Source: DATJLY01 sp035604615
GTDB lineage: Bacteria > Pseudomonadota > Alphaproteobacteria > ATCC43930 > CGMCC-115725
Assembly (NCBI GenBank): GCA_035604615.1
Contig: DATNID010000014.1
Span: 1-64,000 of the forward strand
Direction of reading: 5' to 3'
DNA length: 64,000 nucleotides
Shown here: piece after piece, positions 1-8,410 of the stretch
Layout of the letters: every line of letters begins with the position of its first letter
Position numbering within the stretch: position 1 is the first letter of the stretch
Notes under the pieces: generated by a model
Seen by the model: only the letters and a program-made list of their open reading frames with translations
Told to the model about the DNA's origin: nothing
The model's database searches: none
Position numbers and translations under genes: made by a program

Positions 1-447
1 GGGCCCCGGGACCTTGATGTCGGTCGCGCGATACTGGTCGCCATAGGCGTGACGGCCGATGACGATGGGCGCGGTCCAGCCGGGGACGAGCTTCGGCACG
101 TTCTTGCAGATGATCGGCTCACGGAAGATGGTGCCGCCGAGAATGTTGCGGATGGTGCCGTTGGGCGAGCGGTACATCTTCTTGAGGTGGAATTCTTTGA
201 CGCGCGCCTCGTCGGGCGTGATGGTGGCGCATTTGACGCCGACGCCGTAGCGCGCGATCGCGTTCGCCGCGTCGACCGTGACCTGGTCATCGGTCCGGTC
301 GCGCGCCTCGATGCCGAGATCGAAATAGACGAGCTCGATATCGAGATAGGGCAGGATCAGCTTGTCCTTGATGAACTGCCAGATGATGCGAGTCATTTCA
401 TCGCCGTCGAGCTCGACGACGGGAGTCGCCACCTTGATTTTCGCCAT
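1..447 (-). CDS. icd: NADP-dependent isocitrate dehydrogenase, N-terminal part (gene runs off the left edge)
   Basis: The first 149 residues of a cytosolic TCA-cycle enzyme that converts isocitrate to 2-oxoglutarate with NADP. The N-terminus MAKIKVATPVVELDGDEMTR and the isocitrate-binding segment SPNGTIRNILGGT (residues 94-106), followed by R109 and R132, are hallmarks of the eukaryotic-like homodimeric IDH subfamily common in alphaproteobacteria. The ATG start is at 447. The C-terminal two thirds lie outside the window. It stands upstream of nothing else visible; the next gene (LOG) is on the same strand about 115 bases away, so it may or may not be cotranscribed. Confidence 0.95.
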   Translation of the reverse strand, partial: MAKIKVATPVVELDGDEMTRIIWQFIKDKLILPYLDIELVYFDLGIEARDRTDDQVTVDAANAIARYGVGVKCATITPDEARVKEFHLKKMYRSPNGTIRNILGGTIFREPIICKNVPKLVPGWTAPIVIGRHAYGDQYRATDIKVPGP

Positions 448-562
448 GTCCGTTGGATTCCTTTGACCGGCAACGCCGCGCCGCGGGCCGGACCATAGCA
501 TCCCGAAGGCCCGGCGCAAACCGCGCGCCCCGGCGAATCGGCTCCCGCGAATCGACGGCGGC

Positions 563-1147
563 TCAGACCAGCTTGGGCTCGGGCGCGAGCTGCGGCTCGG
601 GTGCTGCGGCCAGCGCCGGCAGCACGTCCTCGATGCGCGCCACGACACGGTAAAGCTGATGCGTGGCGCGCCCGGCGAAGCCGCTGGCGACGAAATGGTC
701 TAGGAGCTCGAGGAACGGCGCCCAATAGCCCGCCACGTCGACCAGCAGGATCGGCTTGTCGTGGAGGGTGAGCTGCTTCCAGGTGATGATCTCGAGCGTC
801 TCGTCCATGGTGCCGAGCCCGCCCGGCAGCGTTACGAACGCGTCCGCGCGCTCGAACATGGCGCGCTTGCGGTCGTGCATCGAGTCGACCACGATCAGCT
901 CGTTGAGACCGCCATGTCCCACTTCGCGATCGCGCAGATGGGTTGGAATGATGCCGGTGACGCGTCCGCCCGAGGCGAGCGCCGCGTCCGCCAGGAGTCC
1001 CATCAGCCCGACCCGGCCGCCGCCATAGATCAGCTCGATCCCGGACGTGGCCAGCACCACCCCGAGCCGCGTCGCCGCGGCGCGATAGATCTCGTCGACG
1101 CGGCCGGAGGAGCCGCAAAAGACGGCGATGCGCTTTATGAGGGCCAT
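563..1147 (-). CDS. LOG-family cytokinin riboside 5'-monophosphate phosphoribohydrolase (lysine decarboxylase-like Rossmann protein)
   Basis: A 194-residue cytosolic protein of the LOG/TIGR00730 family, which hydrolyses the N-glycosidic bond of nucleoside 5'-monophosphates. The family signature PGGLGTMDE is at residues 108-116 and SMHDRKRAMF precedes it at 89-98; the N-terminal strand IAVFCGSSG is the start of the Rossmann fold. An earlier in-frame ATG at 1219 would add 24 residues unlike the family, so I chose the ATG at 1147. In bacteria the family is often annotated wrongly as lysine decarboxylase; the physiological substrate here is not shown by the sequence. Confidence 0.9.
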   Translation of the reverse strand: MALIKRIAVFCGSSGRVDEIYRAAATRLGVVLATSGIELIYGGGRVGLMGLLADAALASGGRVTGIIPTHLRDREVGHGGLNELIVVDSMHDRKRAMFERADAFVTLPGGLGTMDETLEIITWKQLTLHDKPILLVDVAGYWAPFLELLDHFVASGFAGRATHQLYRVVARIEDVLPALAAAPEPQLAPEPKLV

Positions 1148-1239
1148 GGCGTCAGGATGCACCGCGCCGGGCGCGCTTCCAAGTGAACATTGCTCCATGC
1201 CGCCAAAGAGGTGTAACACCGGGGGCGGGGCAGGGTTGC

Positions 1240-2181
1240 ATGAAACAGCGCTTCACGGTCGCAATCATCGCCGGCCTGGCCGTGCTCGCGGCGACGTTTT
1301 TTGCGCTGCAAACCCAACGTGGCACGGCGCCCGAATCCGCTCCGACGGCGCAGCAGGCGCCAGCGGTATCAGCCGCGCAGCGCACGCCGCCCAGCTTCGA
1401 CGCGGTCCATATCGGCAAGGACGGCAAGGCCGTGCTCGCCGGCCGCGCCGCGCCCGGTGCCGTAGTGACGGTGCTCGACGGCAGCGAAGCGATCGGACGC
1501 GCGACCGCGGACGCGCGCGGCGAATGGGTGGTGATCACGGAGCGGCCGCTGCCGCCTGGGCCGCGCGCCTTGAGCCTGCTGGCTCTGGCGCCCGGCGACG
1601 CGGCGCCGCTCGCTTCGACCGTGACGCTCGCGGTCGTGGTGCCGGAGCATGGCGCGACGCAGCCGCCGATAGCGGTGCTGCTGCCGCGAGGGGCGGGGCC
1701 GGCGCGTCCGCTCGGCGGCACGGAGACCCGCGCGCCGCACAAGGTGGCGCTCGACATGGTGGAGTATGACGCCGCGGACCACACCTTCGTCATCGGCCGC
1801 GCCGATCCGCATGCGATGCTCGACATCCTGGTCGATGACCAGCAGCTCGCCGTCGCCGATGCCGACGCGGACGGCAACTGGGCCGCCGAGATCAGCATCG
1901 GCGTCCCGGTCGGGCATTACCGCCTGCGCGTGCGCGCCCGCGCGCGCAACGGCGCGGAGGAGGGCGAGATCGAGCTCGACCTCTACCGCGCGCCGCCCGG
2001 ATCGTTCGGCTCGAACGGCTATGTCGCGGTGCTGCCGGGCAACGATCTGTGGCAATTGGCGCAGCGCATCTACGGCGACCGCGGACGCTATCTCGAGATC
2101 TACCGCGCCAACGAAGACCACATCGACAAATCCGGCCATCTCGAGCCGGGGCAGTTTCTGGTGATCCCGGGGAAGTCGTAG
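1240..2181 (+). CDS. LysM domain-containing envelope protein
   Basis: A 313-residue protein with an N-terminal membrane anchor or signal segment (residues 5-22, IVAIIAGLAVLAATFFAL-like hydrophobic stretch), a middle region of Ig-like or carboxypeptidase-regulatory beta sandwiches with repeated AVLAGRAAPGAVVTVLDG-type strands, and a C-terminal LysM domain at about 265-312 (pattern NDLWQLAQRIYGDRGRYLEI and ANxDxIxxxxxLxPGQxLVIP). LysM binds peptidoglycan, so it likely acts in the periplasm or cell wall. This arrangement is common in alphaproteobacterial LysM proteins of unknown role. I start at the ATG at 1240 because it puts the hydrophobic segment at the N-terminus; an ATG at 1183 is also in frame. 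Confidence 0.85.
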   Translation: MKQRFTVAIIAGLAVLAATFFALQTQRGTAPESAPTAQQAPAVSAAQRTPPSFDAVHIGKDGKAVLAGRAAPGAVVTVLDGSEAIGRATADARGEWVVITERPLPPGPRALSLLALAPGDAAPLASTVTLAVVVPEHGATQPPIAVLLPRGAGPARPLGGTETRAPHKVALDMVEYDAADHTFVIGRADPHAMLDILVDDQQLAVADADADGNWAAEISIGVPVGHYRLRVRARARNGAEEGEIELDLYRAPPGSFGSNGYVAVLPGNDLWQLAQRIYGDRGRYLEIYRANEDHIDKSGHLEPGQFLVIPGKS

Positions 2182-2336
2182 GAGCGCGTTGCATTGCGCC
2201 CAATGCTTTTCTTCTCTGCGGCCGTCGGGGGGACAGCGGCACTCGCATACGATCCGGCTGCACCTCACAACCGGGAACGGATACAGCATTCATAAAGTAA
2301 TATTAACGCTGCGAGCGTAACCTCATCGGTCATGCG

Positions 2337-2365
2337 TTGACGCCGCGCATTCGATAGATTAACAA
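2337..2365 (+). promoter_or_regulatory. Possible sigma70-type promoter for the chimeric ORF
   Basis: TTGACG at 2337-2342 is followed after 17 bases by TAACAA at 2360-2365, about 26 bases before the ATG at 2391. The surrounding 209-base intergenic stretch is noticeably AT-richer than its neighbours and shows no gene. Confidence 0.35.
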
Positions 2366-2390
2366 TGAGTCCAGCCACTTAGGTGCTGAG

Positions 2391-3524
2391 ATGCGGATAG
2401 AACCGGAATTTGGTGGCGCGTCCATTGTGTTCGTCGGAAATTTCAATCCGCATATTTTCACGCCCGATTGGTTCGCGCGTCACGATATTCTGACAGGCAC
2501 GCAAGCGGATGGAGCAGTGGTTGAGGTCGTCCATTCCGAGATTACGATCTTTCGAATGGATTGGCTTTCGCTAAGGGTCGAACAGCAGCGGTTCATAGTG
2601 GAGACCACTGAGGCGCCTTTCATACGGTTATGTGATCTCACCGTCAAAACATTCGGAGAGTTCCTCACCCATACCCCGGTGACTCGTTTGGGTATCAATC
2701 GAATGCTACATTTCAGCGTTGGAACGGAATCTGAACGGAATCGAATTGGGCGCGTCCTCGCGCCTCTCGGACCATGGGGCGAGTGGGGCAAGATCATGAC
2801 GCCCGGAGAAGGCTTAAAGCGGGGTGGTCTCGTTAGCATGACGATGCAGCAGAACATGCCGGAAGATCGGCCTCGCGGATTCATCCAGACCACACTTCAA
2901 CCTTCTCTGAAGGTTCGAGAGAACGCCGGTATCTATATGCTGGTGAACGATCACTACGAAGTCGAGAACCCTGCGGAAATTGTTGGCTGCGAATTGATGG
3001 TCAAGGCCAAAGGCCCCAACCATTCGTCAGTGGTCGCGTGGATCGAATTCAAAAGCATTTCGATGCTGCTTGGTGCTGATCTCGAGGAAACCGGTGACCC
3101 CGAGACGGGATGGTCGGCTGTTGTAACATCCCCTGAAAGACCGCAAGGCCGAGCGATCATTTTCAAGATCCCACATCATGGTTCCAAGACCGCTCACAAC
3201 CCTGACGTATGGAATTCGATGTTGGCGGAGGACGTGATAGCAATTTTGACTCCCTACAACAGAGGGTGGAAACTCCCGACAGACGCTGATGTGGCGCGCA
3301 TTATGGCTCAAACGAAAGCCGCATTTACAACAGCTCGAGTCTTTTCCCCAGTTCGACGGCGCCCAGTCGCCGTTGAAAAAGAAATGCGGATGACTGCCAA
3401 AAGGCTACAGCGGGCGTTTGAGCAGACCGGGGCGATTCGGCTCCGGAATGGGGGCCTCGGGAATCCGTCAATGTGGTGCATCGAGTGTTTGCGGGATAGT
3501 TGTCACCTTTCTGATATGAAATAA
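2391..3524 (+). CDS. Chimeric accessory protein: unknown N-terminal domain joined to C-terminal half of an MBL-fold (ComEC-like) hydrolase
   Basis: A 377-residue ORF at roughly 50% GC, below its 65-70% GC neighbours. Residues 1 to about 200 form an unrecognised alpha/beta domain (motif TPVTRLGINRMLHFSVG at 95-111; LVNDHYEVENP at 184-194), faintly reminiscent of TIGR04255-type proteins. From about residue 205 it matches the C-terminal half of the ComEC/Rec2-like metallo-beta-lactamase fold: GPNHSSVVAWIEF, LLGADLE (226-232, metal-site Asp), KIPHHGSKTAHN (259-270, metal-site His), ILTPYNRGWKLPT. The N-terminal half of that fold, with the catalytic HxHxDH motif, is missing. It is probably a deletion fusion of two adjacent genes, perhaps from a defence-type locus, and unlikely to be a working hydrolase. 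A separate start at the ATG of residue 203 is possible. Confidence 0.7.
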   Translation: MRIEPEFGGASIVFVGNFNPHIFTPDWFARHDILTGTQADGAVVEVVHSEITIFRMDWLSLRVEQQRFIVETTEAPFIRLCDLTVKTFGEFLTHTPVTRLGINRMLHFSVGTESERNRIGRVLAPLGPWGEWGKIMTPGEGLKRGGLVSMTMQQNMPEDRPRGFIQTTLQPSLKVRENAGIYMLVNDHYEVENPAEIVGCELMVKAKGPNHSSVVAWIEFKSISMLLGADLEETGDPETGWSAVVTSPERPQGRAIIFKIPHHGSKTAHNPDVWNSMLAEDVIAILTPYNRGWKLPTDADVARIMAQTKAAFTTARVFSPVRRRPVAVEKEMRMTAKRLQRAFEQTGAIRLRNGGLGNPSMWCIECLRDSCHLSDMK

Positions 3525-3602
3525 ATTCTTCCTGCGCGTACACTGGCTCTGAAAGCTCGTGCGCAGTAATTCCTTTTGACGTTTGCGTCGTCGAGCACGG
3601 GG

Positions 3603-3941
3603 TCACAACACCCGCCCCTGGAACGCCGTTCTCCCGTCGCGGTCCTCGATCTCCACCACCCACAGATCGGGATCGCGTTTCGCTTGGCGCGCGATATAGG
3701 CGTCGGCGGTTTCCTCGCTCACCGGGTCGGCACCGGTGGCGCGCAGCCAGGCGCGCTCGCCGTCGGGGCCGCGCGTCTCCACCAGGACCGTGCAGCCGAG
3801 CTCGAGCCGGTTGAGCTTGACGATGATGGTGCCGGCGTCGTCGTCGCCATGGCGCGTCACCACGGCGGGAATGTTGCGCACGCCGCTGAGGCGCAAGGCG
3901 GCCTGGACCGCGAGGCGGGTCTTGAGCCGCGCCTCGGTCAC
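3603..3941 (-). CDS. DUF1491 family protein
   Basis: A 112-residue soluble protein of a family found almost only in alphaproteobacteria; its function is unknown. Recognisable segments are RLAVQAALRLSGVRNIPAVV near the N-terminus, the central GDDDAGTIIVKLNRLE and the C-terminal RDPDLWVVEIEDRDGR. No ATG fits: the reading frame is open much further upstream, but that part is shadow of the Tim44-like gene. The GTG at 3941 begins the conserved domain exactly and lies 22 bases after the Tim44-like stop, so the two genes are probably cotranscribed. Confidence 0.85.
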   Translation of the reverse strand: MTEARLKTRLAVQAALRLSGVRNIPAVVTRHGDDDAGTIIVKLNRLELGCTVLVETRGPDGERAWLRATGADPVSEETADAYIARQAKRDPDLWVVEIEDRDGRTAFQGRVL

Positions 3942-3963
3942 CGCACGCCCCGGGGCGCGCCGG

Positions 3964-4902
3964 TCACACCTGCTGGATCGCGGACAGGAGCCAATGGCCG
4001 CCCGGGCTGCGCGCGAAGGTCCACACCTCGGCGGCGAGAGCAGGCTGGCGCGGATCGCCGGAGACGAGCGCGTCGGGGTCGCTCGGCCTTCGGTCGGCGC
4101 GCATGGTGTAGTCGAGCGCGCGCCACTGGAGATAGCAGCTCGCATAATGGAGCCTGCCCTCGTCCCACGATTCGCGCAGGTCGCCGCGCACCAGCTCGAC
4201 CTGGTCGACACGGTTCACCACGCCCTGGCTCTGGTTCTCGGCCAGCTCCTCGGCGAAGTAGGACAGCATCTCCGGCGTGGTGTACTGGCGCAGCGCGGCG
4301 AGGTCGCCGTTGCTCCAGGCGCCTTGCACGTGCTTGAGGATGGTCTCGAACGACTGGTAGTCCTCGCCGGCGATGGCAAGCGGCGCGCCGCGGTCAGGCG
4401 CGCGGGCGGAGCCGGGCAGGGCGCCGCCCGACAGAATCCCCGCGCCGGCGGAATAGCCCCCGGCATAGGCCATCGGTGCGACGTGGCGCCCGCGGAACAT
4501 GCGGAACACCATCCATATCCCCCAGGCGATCAGCAGCCAGATGAAGATCGAGCCGAGCGCGCTGCCGAACCCCATGCCGTAGCCCATGCCCCAATGCGGG
4601 AACAGCATGCTGCCGAGGAAGCCGCCGAACAGGCCGCCGGCCAGCCCGGTCAGGAATGGATGCGAGCTGCCATAGCCGGCGCCATAGGGCGCCGCCGGGG
4701 CCGCCGCGGAGGGGCTGAGCTGCGGCGTGAGGCTGCGCTGCATCGGCGCGTCGTAGGTGTGCGTGCCGCGGCTTCCCTGGCTGGTGAAGCTGCCGCTGCC
4801 GCCGGAGCGATAGCTGCCGCCGGCCCGCGCCTCGGCGAAGGACGGGCCGAACGCGATCACGGCGGCGAGCGCCAGTGCGGCGAGGAAGCGCCACTTGGCC
4901 AT
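3964..4902 (-). CDS. Tim44-like domain protein, membrane-anchored
   Basis: A 312-residue envelope protein: signal or anchor segment at residues 5-25, a Gly/Ser-rich linker (28-80, SYRSGGSGSFTSQGSRG), hydrophobic segments at about 82-101 and 116-135 (SIFIWLLIAWGIWMVFRMF), then a C-terminal Tim44-like domain (about 175-312; FETILKHVQGAWSNGDLAALR, TTPEMLSYFAEEL). The Tim44 fold is shared with the mitochondrial import motor subunit and the large-subunit protein mL45; in bacteria it is found in inner-membrane proteins of unclear function. I chose the ATG at 4902 because it directly precedes the hydrophobic leader. It is divergent from egtB across 122 bases and upstream of DUF1491. Confidence 0.88.
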   Translation of the reverse strand: MAKWRFLAALALAAVIAFGPSFAEARAGGSYRSGGSGSFTSQGSRGTHTYDAPMQRSLTPQLSPSAAAPAAPYGAGYGSSHPFLTGLAGGLFGGFLGSMLFPHWGMGYGMGFGSALGSIFIWLLIAWGIWMVFRMFRGRHVAPMAYAGGYSAGAGILSGGALPGSARAPDRGAPLAIAGEDYQSFETILKHVQGAWSNGDLAALRQYTTPEMLSYFAEELAENQSQGVVNRVDQVELVRGDLRESWDEGRLHYASCYLQWRALDYTMRADRRPSDPDALVSGDPRQPALAAEVWTFARSPGGHWLLSAIQQV

Positions 4903-5024
4903 GCAATTCTCCTCTCGGTGGAGCCGCCCGGGCGGCCCGCTGGGAACAAGCCGATATGTCGTGCCGTTCCGTCCGGGATGCAAGCTGCTTTCCCGCCGTC
5001 GCGCCCGGCGTTAACCTTCGTCCG

Positions 5025-6284
5025 ATGACCCCGACCCCCCGGGCCGCACTCCTCGACCGCTACCGCCGCACGCGGCTTTTGACCGAGTCGCTGGCCGCCA
5101 GGCTGTCGCCGGAGGACCAGTCGCTCCAGTCGATGCCGGACGCCAGCCCGACCAAGTGGCACCGCGCCCACACCACCTGGTTCTTCGAAAATTTCGTGCT
5201 GGTCCCGTTCGCGCCGGGCTACCGGGTTCATCACCCGGCCTACGGCTACCTCTTCAATTCCTACTACGAGACGGTCGGTACGCATCATCCGCGGCCCGAG
5301 CGCGGCCTGTTGTCCCGCCCCAGTGCCGATGCCATCGCGCTTTATCGCGCCCAGGTCGACGAAGCGGTCGCGGCACTCGTCCTCGGGGCCGGAGATGCGT
5401 ACATTTCGTCCTTCGCGCCGCTCCTAGAGCTCGGGCTCAATCACGAGGAGCAGCACCAGGAATTGATCCTGATGGACATCAAGCACGCGCTTTCCCTCAA
5501 TCCCCTCCAACCCGCGTACATCCCCCCGCCGCCCTTCGCGCAGCGCAACGCCGTGGCGATGGATTTCATCGCGATCGCGGGCGGGCTGCACGAGATCGGC
5601 CACCACGGCGACGCCTTCGCCTTCGACAATGAAAGCCCGCGGCACAAAATCTATCTCGAGCCGTTCCGCATCGGCACGCGCCTCGTCACCTGCGGCGAAT
5701 ATCTCGCCTTCATCGCCGATCGCGGCTATCTCCGGCCGGAGCTGTGGTTGTCGGAGGGCTGGGCCACGGTGCAGCGCGAGGGCTGGGAGGCGCCGCTCTA
5801 TTGGCGTTGCGAGGACGGACGCTGGAGCCTGTTCACGCTCGCCGGCCGCCGCGCGATCGACCAATCCGAGCCGGTGGTTCACGTCAGCCACTACGAGGCC
5901 GACGCTTACGCGCGCTGGCGCGGCAAACGCCTGCTCACCGAAGCGGAGTGGGAAGTCGCGGCTGTGACGCAGCGCGTGGGATGCGCCGGTCATTTCATGG
6001 ACCGCGGCGTCTATCATCCGCTCGCCGCGACCGAAGGGGGCCTGACGCAGATGCTGGGTGATGCCTGGGAATGGACACAGAGCCCTTATGTCGGCTATCC
6101 CGGATTCCGACCCGCGCCGGGCGCGGTCGGCGAATACAACGGCAAGTTCATGGTCAACCAGATGGTGCTGCGCGGCGGCGCGGCGGTGACTCCGGCGGGC
6201 CATGTGCGCCCGACCTATCGCAATTTCTTCCCGTCGGGCGCGCGCTGGGCGTTCGGCGCGATAAGACTGGCGGAGGACGCATGA
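5025..6284 (+). CDS. egtB: Ergothioneine biosynthesis sulfoxide synthase EgtB
   Basis: A 419-residue cytosolic non-haem iron enzyme that joins a thiol donor (gamma-Glu-Cys or Cys) to trimethylhistidine using O2. It has an N-terminal DinB-like helical domain with the iron ligands: H46 within KWHRAHT and the HxxxHxE motif at H140/H144 (NHEEQHQE). From about residue 185 follows a formylglycine-generating-enzyme/sulfatase-type domain ending GGAAVTP, RPTYRNFFPSGARWAFGAIRLA. The ATG at 5025 begins the conserved helical domain. Its stop overlaps the egtD start as ATGA, so the two genes form an operon and are probably translationally coupled. Confidence 0.95.
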   Translation: MTPTPRAALLDRYRRTRLLTESLAARLSPEDQSLQSMPDASPTKWHRAHTTWFFENFVLVPFAPGYRVHHPAYGYLFNSYYETVGTHHPRPERGLLSRPSADAIALYRAQVDEAVAALVLGAGDAYISSFAPLLELGLNHEEQHQELILMDIKHALSLNPLQPAYIPPPPFAQRNAVAMDFIAIAGGLHEIGHHGDAFAFDNESPRHKIYLEPFRIGTRLVTCGEYLAFIADRGYLRPELWLSEGWATVQREGWEAPLYWRCEDGRWSLFTLAGRRAIDQSEPVVHVSHYEADAYARWRGKRLLTEAEWEVAAVTQRVGCAGHFMDRGVYHPLAATEGGLTQMLGDAWEWTQSPYVGYPGFRPAPGAVGEYNGKFMVNQMVLRGGAAVTPAGHVRPTYRNFFPSGARWAFGAIRLAEDA

Positions 6285-7252
6285 GGGAGAGCCAAGCGCT
6301 TGCCGTATTCCACGATCTCGCGCCCGACGAGGAGAGCTTCCGCGACGCGGTGCTCGCAGGGCTGGGCTCACGGCAGAAATCGATCCCGTGCCGGTTTCTT
6401 TATGACGCGCGCGGGTCGGCGCTGTTCGAGGCGATCTGCGAGCTGCCGGAATATTATCCGACACGCACCGAGACCGCGATCCTCGAGGAGAATGCGGCCG
6501 AGATCGCCGCGCTCATCGGCCTCGGCAGCCAGCTCGTCGAGTTCGGCAGCGGCGCGAGCCGCAAGGTGCGGACGCTGCTTCGCGCGCTCGAGGCGCCGGC
6601 TGCCTATGTCGCGATCGACATTTCCCGCGAACAATTGCGTTCGGCCGCCGACGCGCTGGCCGCGGATTTTCCCGATCTTCCGATCGTCGCGGTGTGCGCC
6701 GACTACATGCGGCCGCTCGATCTCGCGCCGCTGCCGCAGGCGCTTGGCCGGCGTCTCGGCTTCTTCCCGGGCTCGACGATCGGCAACTTCACGCCGCTCG
6801 AGGCGATCGATTTCCTGCGCGGCAGCCGCCATGTCGTGGGGTCGGACGGGGCGATGCTGATCGGCGTCGATCTGGTCAAGGATACGGCGACGCTGCATGC
6901 CGCCTACAATGATGTGCAAGGCGTCACTGCCGCCTTCAATCTCAATCTCCTGGTGCGGATCAATCGCGAGCTCGGCGCCGATTTCGATCTCGACCGCTTC
7001 GAGCATGAAGCGATCTACGACGAAGAAGCGGGTCGGATCGAAATCTACATCCGCAGCCTCAGGAACCAGATCGTTACCGTCGCCGGTCGCGCCATTCGCT
7101 TTACCACGGGCGAGCGCATCCACACCGAGGATTCGTGCAAATACACGATCGAAGGGTTCCGTGGGCTCGCCGCGCGCGCGGGATTCCGTCCGGTCCGAAC
7201 CTGGACCGACCGCAATCTCCTGTTCTCGATCCACTTTCTCGCGCCGATGTGA
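6281..7252 (+). CDS. egtD: L-histidine N(alpha)-methyltransferase EgtD
   Basis: A 323-residue SAM-dependent enzyme that trimethylates histidine to hercynine, the first step of ergothioneine synthesis. Seen: KSIPCRFLYDARGSALFEAI (33-52), YYPTRTE (58-64), the SAM-binding FGSGASRK (88-95), LGFFPGSTIGNFTP, and the C-terminal EDSCKYTIEGF. The start overlaps the egtB stop by four bases (ATGA). With egtB it forms a complete EgtB-EgtD pair; egtA, egtC and egtE are not in the window, which is usual for proteobacterial clusters with only the B and D genes together. Confidence 0.95.
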   Translation: MRESQALAVFHDLAPDEESFRDAVLAGLGSRQKSIPCRFLYDARGSALFEAICELPEYYPTRTETAILEENAAEIAALIGLGSQLVEFGSGASRKVRTLLRALEAPAAYVAIDISREQLRSAADALAADFPDLPIVAVCADYMRPLDLAPLPQALGRRLGFFPGSTIGNFTPLEAIDFLRGSRHVVGSDGAMLIGVDLVKDTATLHAAYNDVQGVTAAFNLNLLVRINRELGADFDLDRFEHEAIYDEEAGRIEIYIRSLRNQIVTVAGRAIRFTTGERIHTEDSCKYTIEGFRGLAARAGFRPVRTWTDRNLLFSIHFLAPM

Positions 7253-7285
7253 CCGGAGCCGGATTTAGCGCCGCCGCCTTTTCGC

Positions 7286-8410
7286 CTATTGCTTTCCCGC
7301 TGCCGCCGCGACGGGCTGGATGCGGCTTCCATCGGTGACTTCGCCGGGCAGGTTCATCGCCACGCGCGCGCCCGTCGCGATGCCTAAGCCGAGGGTCGCC
7401 ATGATGCCGTCCGTGCTGGCGACCTTGACTGGGCGGAAATGGACATCGCCGCTGTCGCTAACCTCGGCGACGAAGGCGTTGTCGCCGCGCATGATGAGCG
7501 CGTTCACCGGAATTCGCGGCAGGCGCTCGATTGGGACGTGAAGGGTCAGATAAACGAAGCTGCCTGGCACAAGGAAGGCTTGGGCGTTGTCGATGTCGCA
7601 TTCGACGTAGAGCGTGCGGGTGCGGGGATCGAGCTCCCCCGACGACCGGCTCATCACGGCGTGCACCACCCGGTCGGGATTGCTCGCGTCGGAGATGTCG
7701 ACCGCCTGTCCGACGCGGATGAAGGGAACGTCGCGTTGCTCGACATAGGTGCCGACTCGGAGCTTGGTACTGTCGGTGATGGTGAGGACAGGCAATGCTG
7801 AGGACTGGTTGGTGGTGGCGTTCTGGACGAGGGCGCCGGGATCGGCGTAGCGCGCGGTCACGGTGCCGGTGAACGGCGCGCGCAGGACTTCGTAGGATTT
7901 CATGGTCGCGAGATTGCGCACATTGCCTTCGGCGACGCGGAGATCGGTTTGGGACTGCTCCGCAGCCTGAAGCGAGACGTTACCGCGCGTCAGTAGTTCT
8001 TGGTTGCGCGCGGCGAGCTTGCGTTTGTTATCGGCGTCGGCGGTCGCATTGGCGTAGAGGCTGTCGGTTTCCGCGGATTCGATCTCGGCGAGGACCTGCC
8101 CAGTCTGGACCTTGTCGCCGCGATCGACGGCGATGCTCTTCAGATAGCCGCTGACCTTGGCGTAGAGGGTGACGGTCGCATAAGGCCGCGCATCGGCAAG
8201 GAGCGTGATCGTGCGCTCGGCCGGACCGGGCGAGACCGTCGTCACTTCGACTCTGGGACCGAGCTGAACCGCGTTCGCCCGCGCCTCGCGCGCCGCCGCG
8301 AGATCGATATTGCCCGCGCGCCAGAAATAAGCCGCGCCTGCCGCCGCCGCCGCGACCGCGACGACGCCCGCACTATAGACCCAGGTCGCACCGGCCGACC
8401 GCCTAGCCAT
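7286..8410 (-). CDS. RND efflux periplasmic adaptor (HlyD/MFP family)
   Basis: A 374-residue membrane fusion protein. It has an N-terminal anchor (residues 11-29, VYSAGVVAVAAAAAGAAYF), a barrel-sandwich half-motif (VSGYLKSIAVDRGDKVQTGQVLAEIES), an alpha-helical hairpin, the second lipoyl half (LRAPFTGTVTARYADPGALV) and a beta-barrel/membrane-proximal domain (FVPGSFVYL, IPVNALIMRGDNAFVAEV). It would connect the RND pump encoded directly upstream to an outer-membrane channel, for which no gene is nearby. Its ATG at 8410 overlaps the last 8 bases of the RND gene, indicating an operon. An in-frame ATG at 8473 would lie deeper inside the RND gene and precede the anchor by 21 unlikely residues. Confidence 0.93.
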   Translation of the reverse strand: MARRSAGATWVYSAGVVAVAAAAAGAAYFWRAGNIDLAAAREARANAVQLGPRVEVTTVSPGPAERTITLLADARPYATVTLYAKVSGYLKSIAVDRGDKVQTGQVLAEIESAETDSLYANATADADNKRKLAARNQELLTRGNVSLQAAEQSQTDLRVAEGNVRNLATMKSYEVLRAPFTGTVTARYADPGALVQNATTNQSSALPVLTITDSTKLRVGTYVEQRDVPFIRVGQAVDISDASNPDRVVHAVMSRSSGELDPRTRTLYVECDIDNAQAFLVPGSFVYLTLHVPIERLPRIPVNALIMRGDNAFVAEVSDSGDVHFRPVKVASTDGIMATLGLGIATGARVAMNLPGEVTDGSRIQPVAAAAGKQ

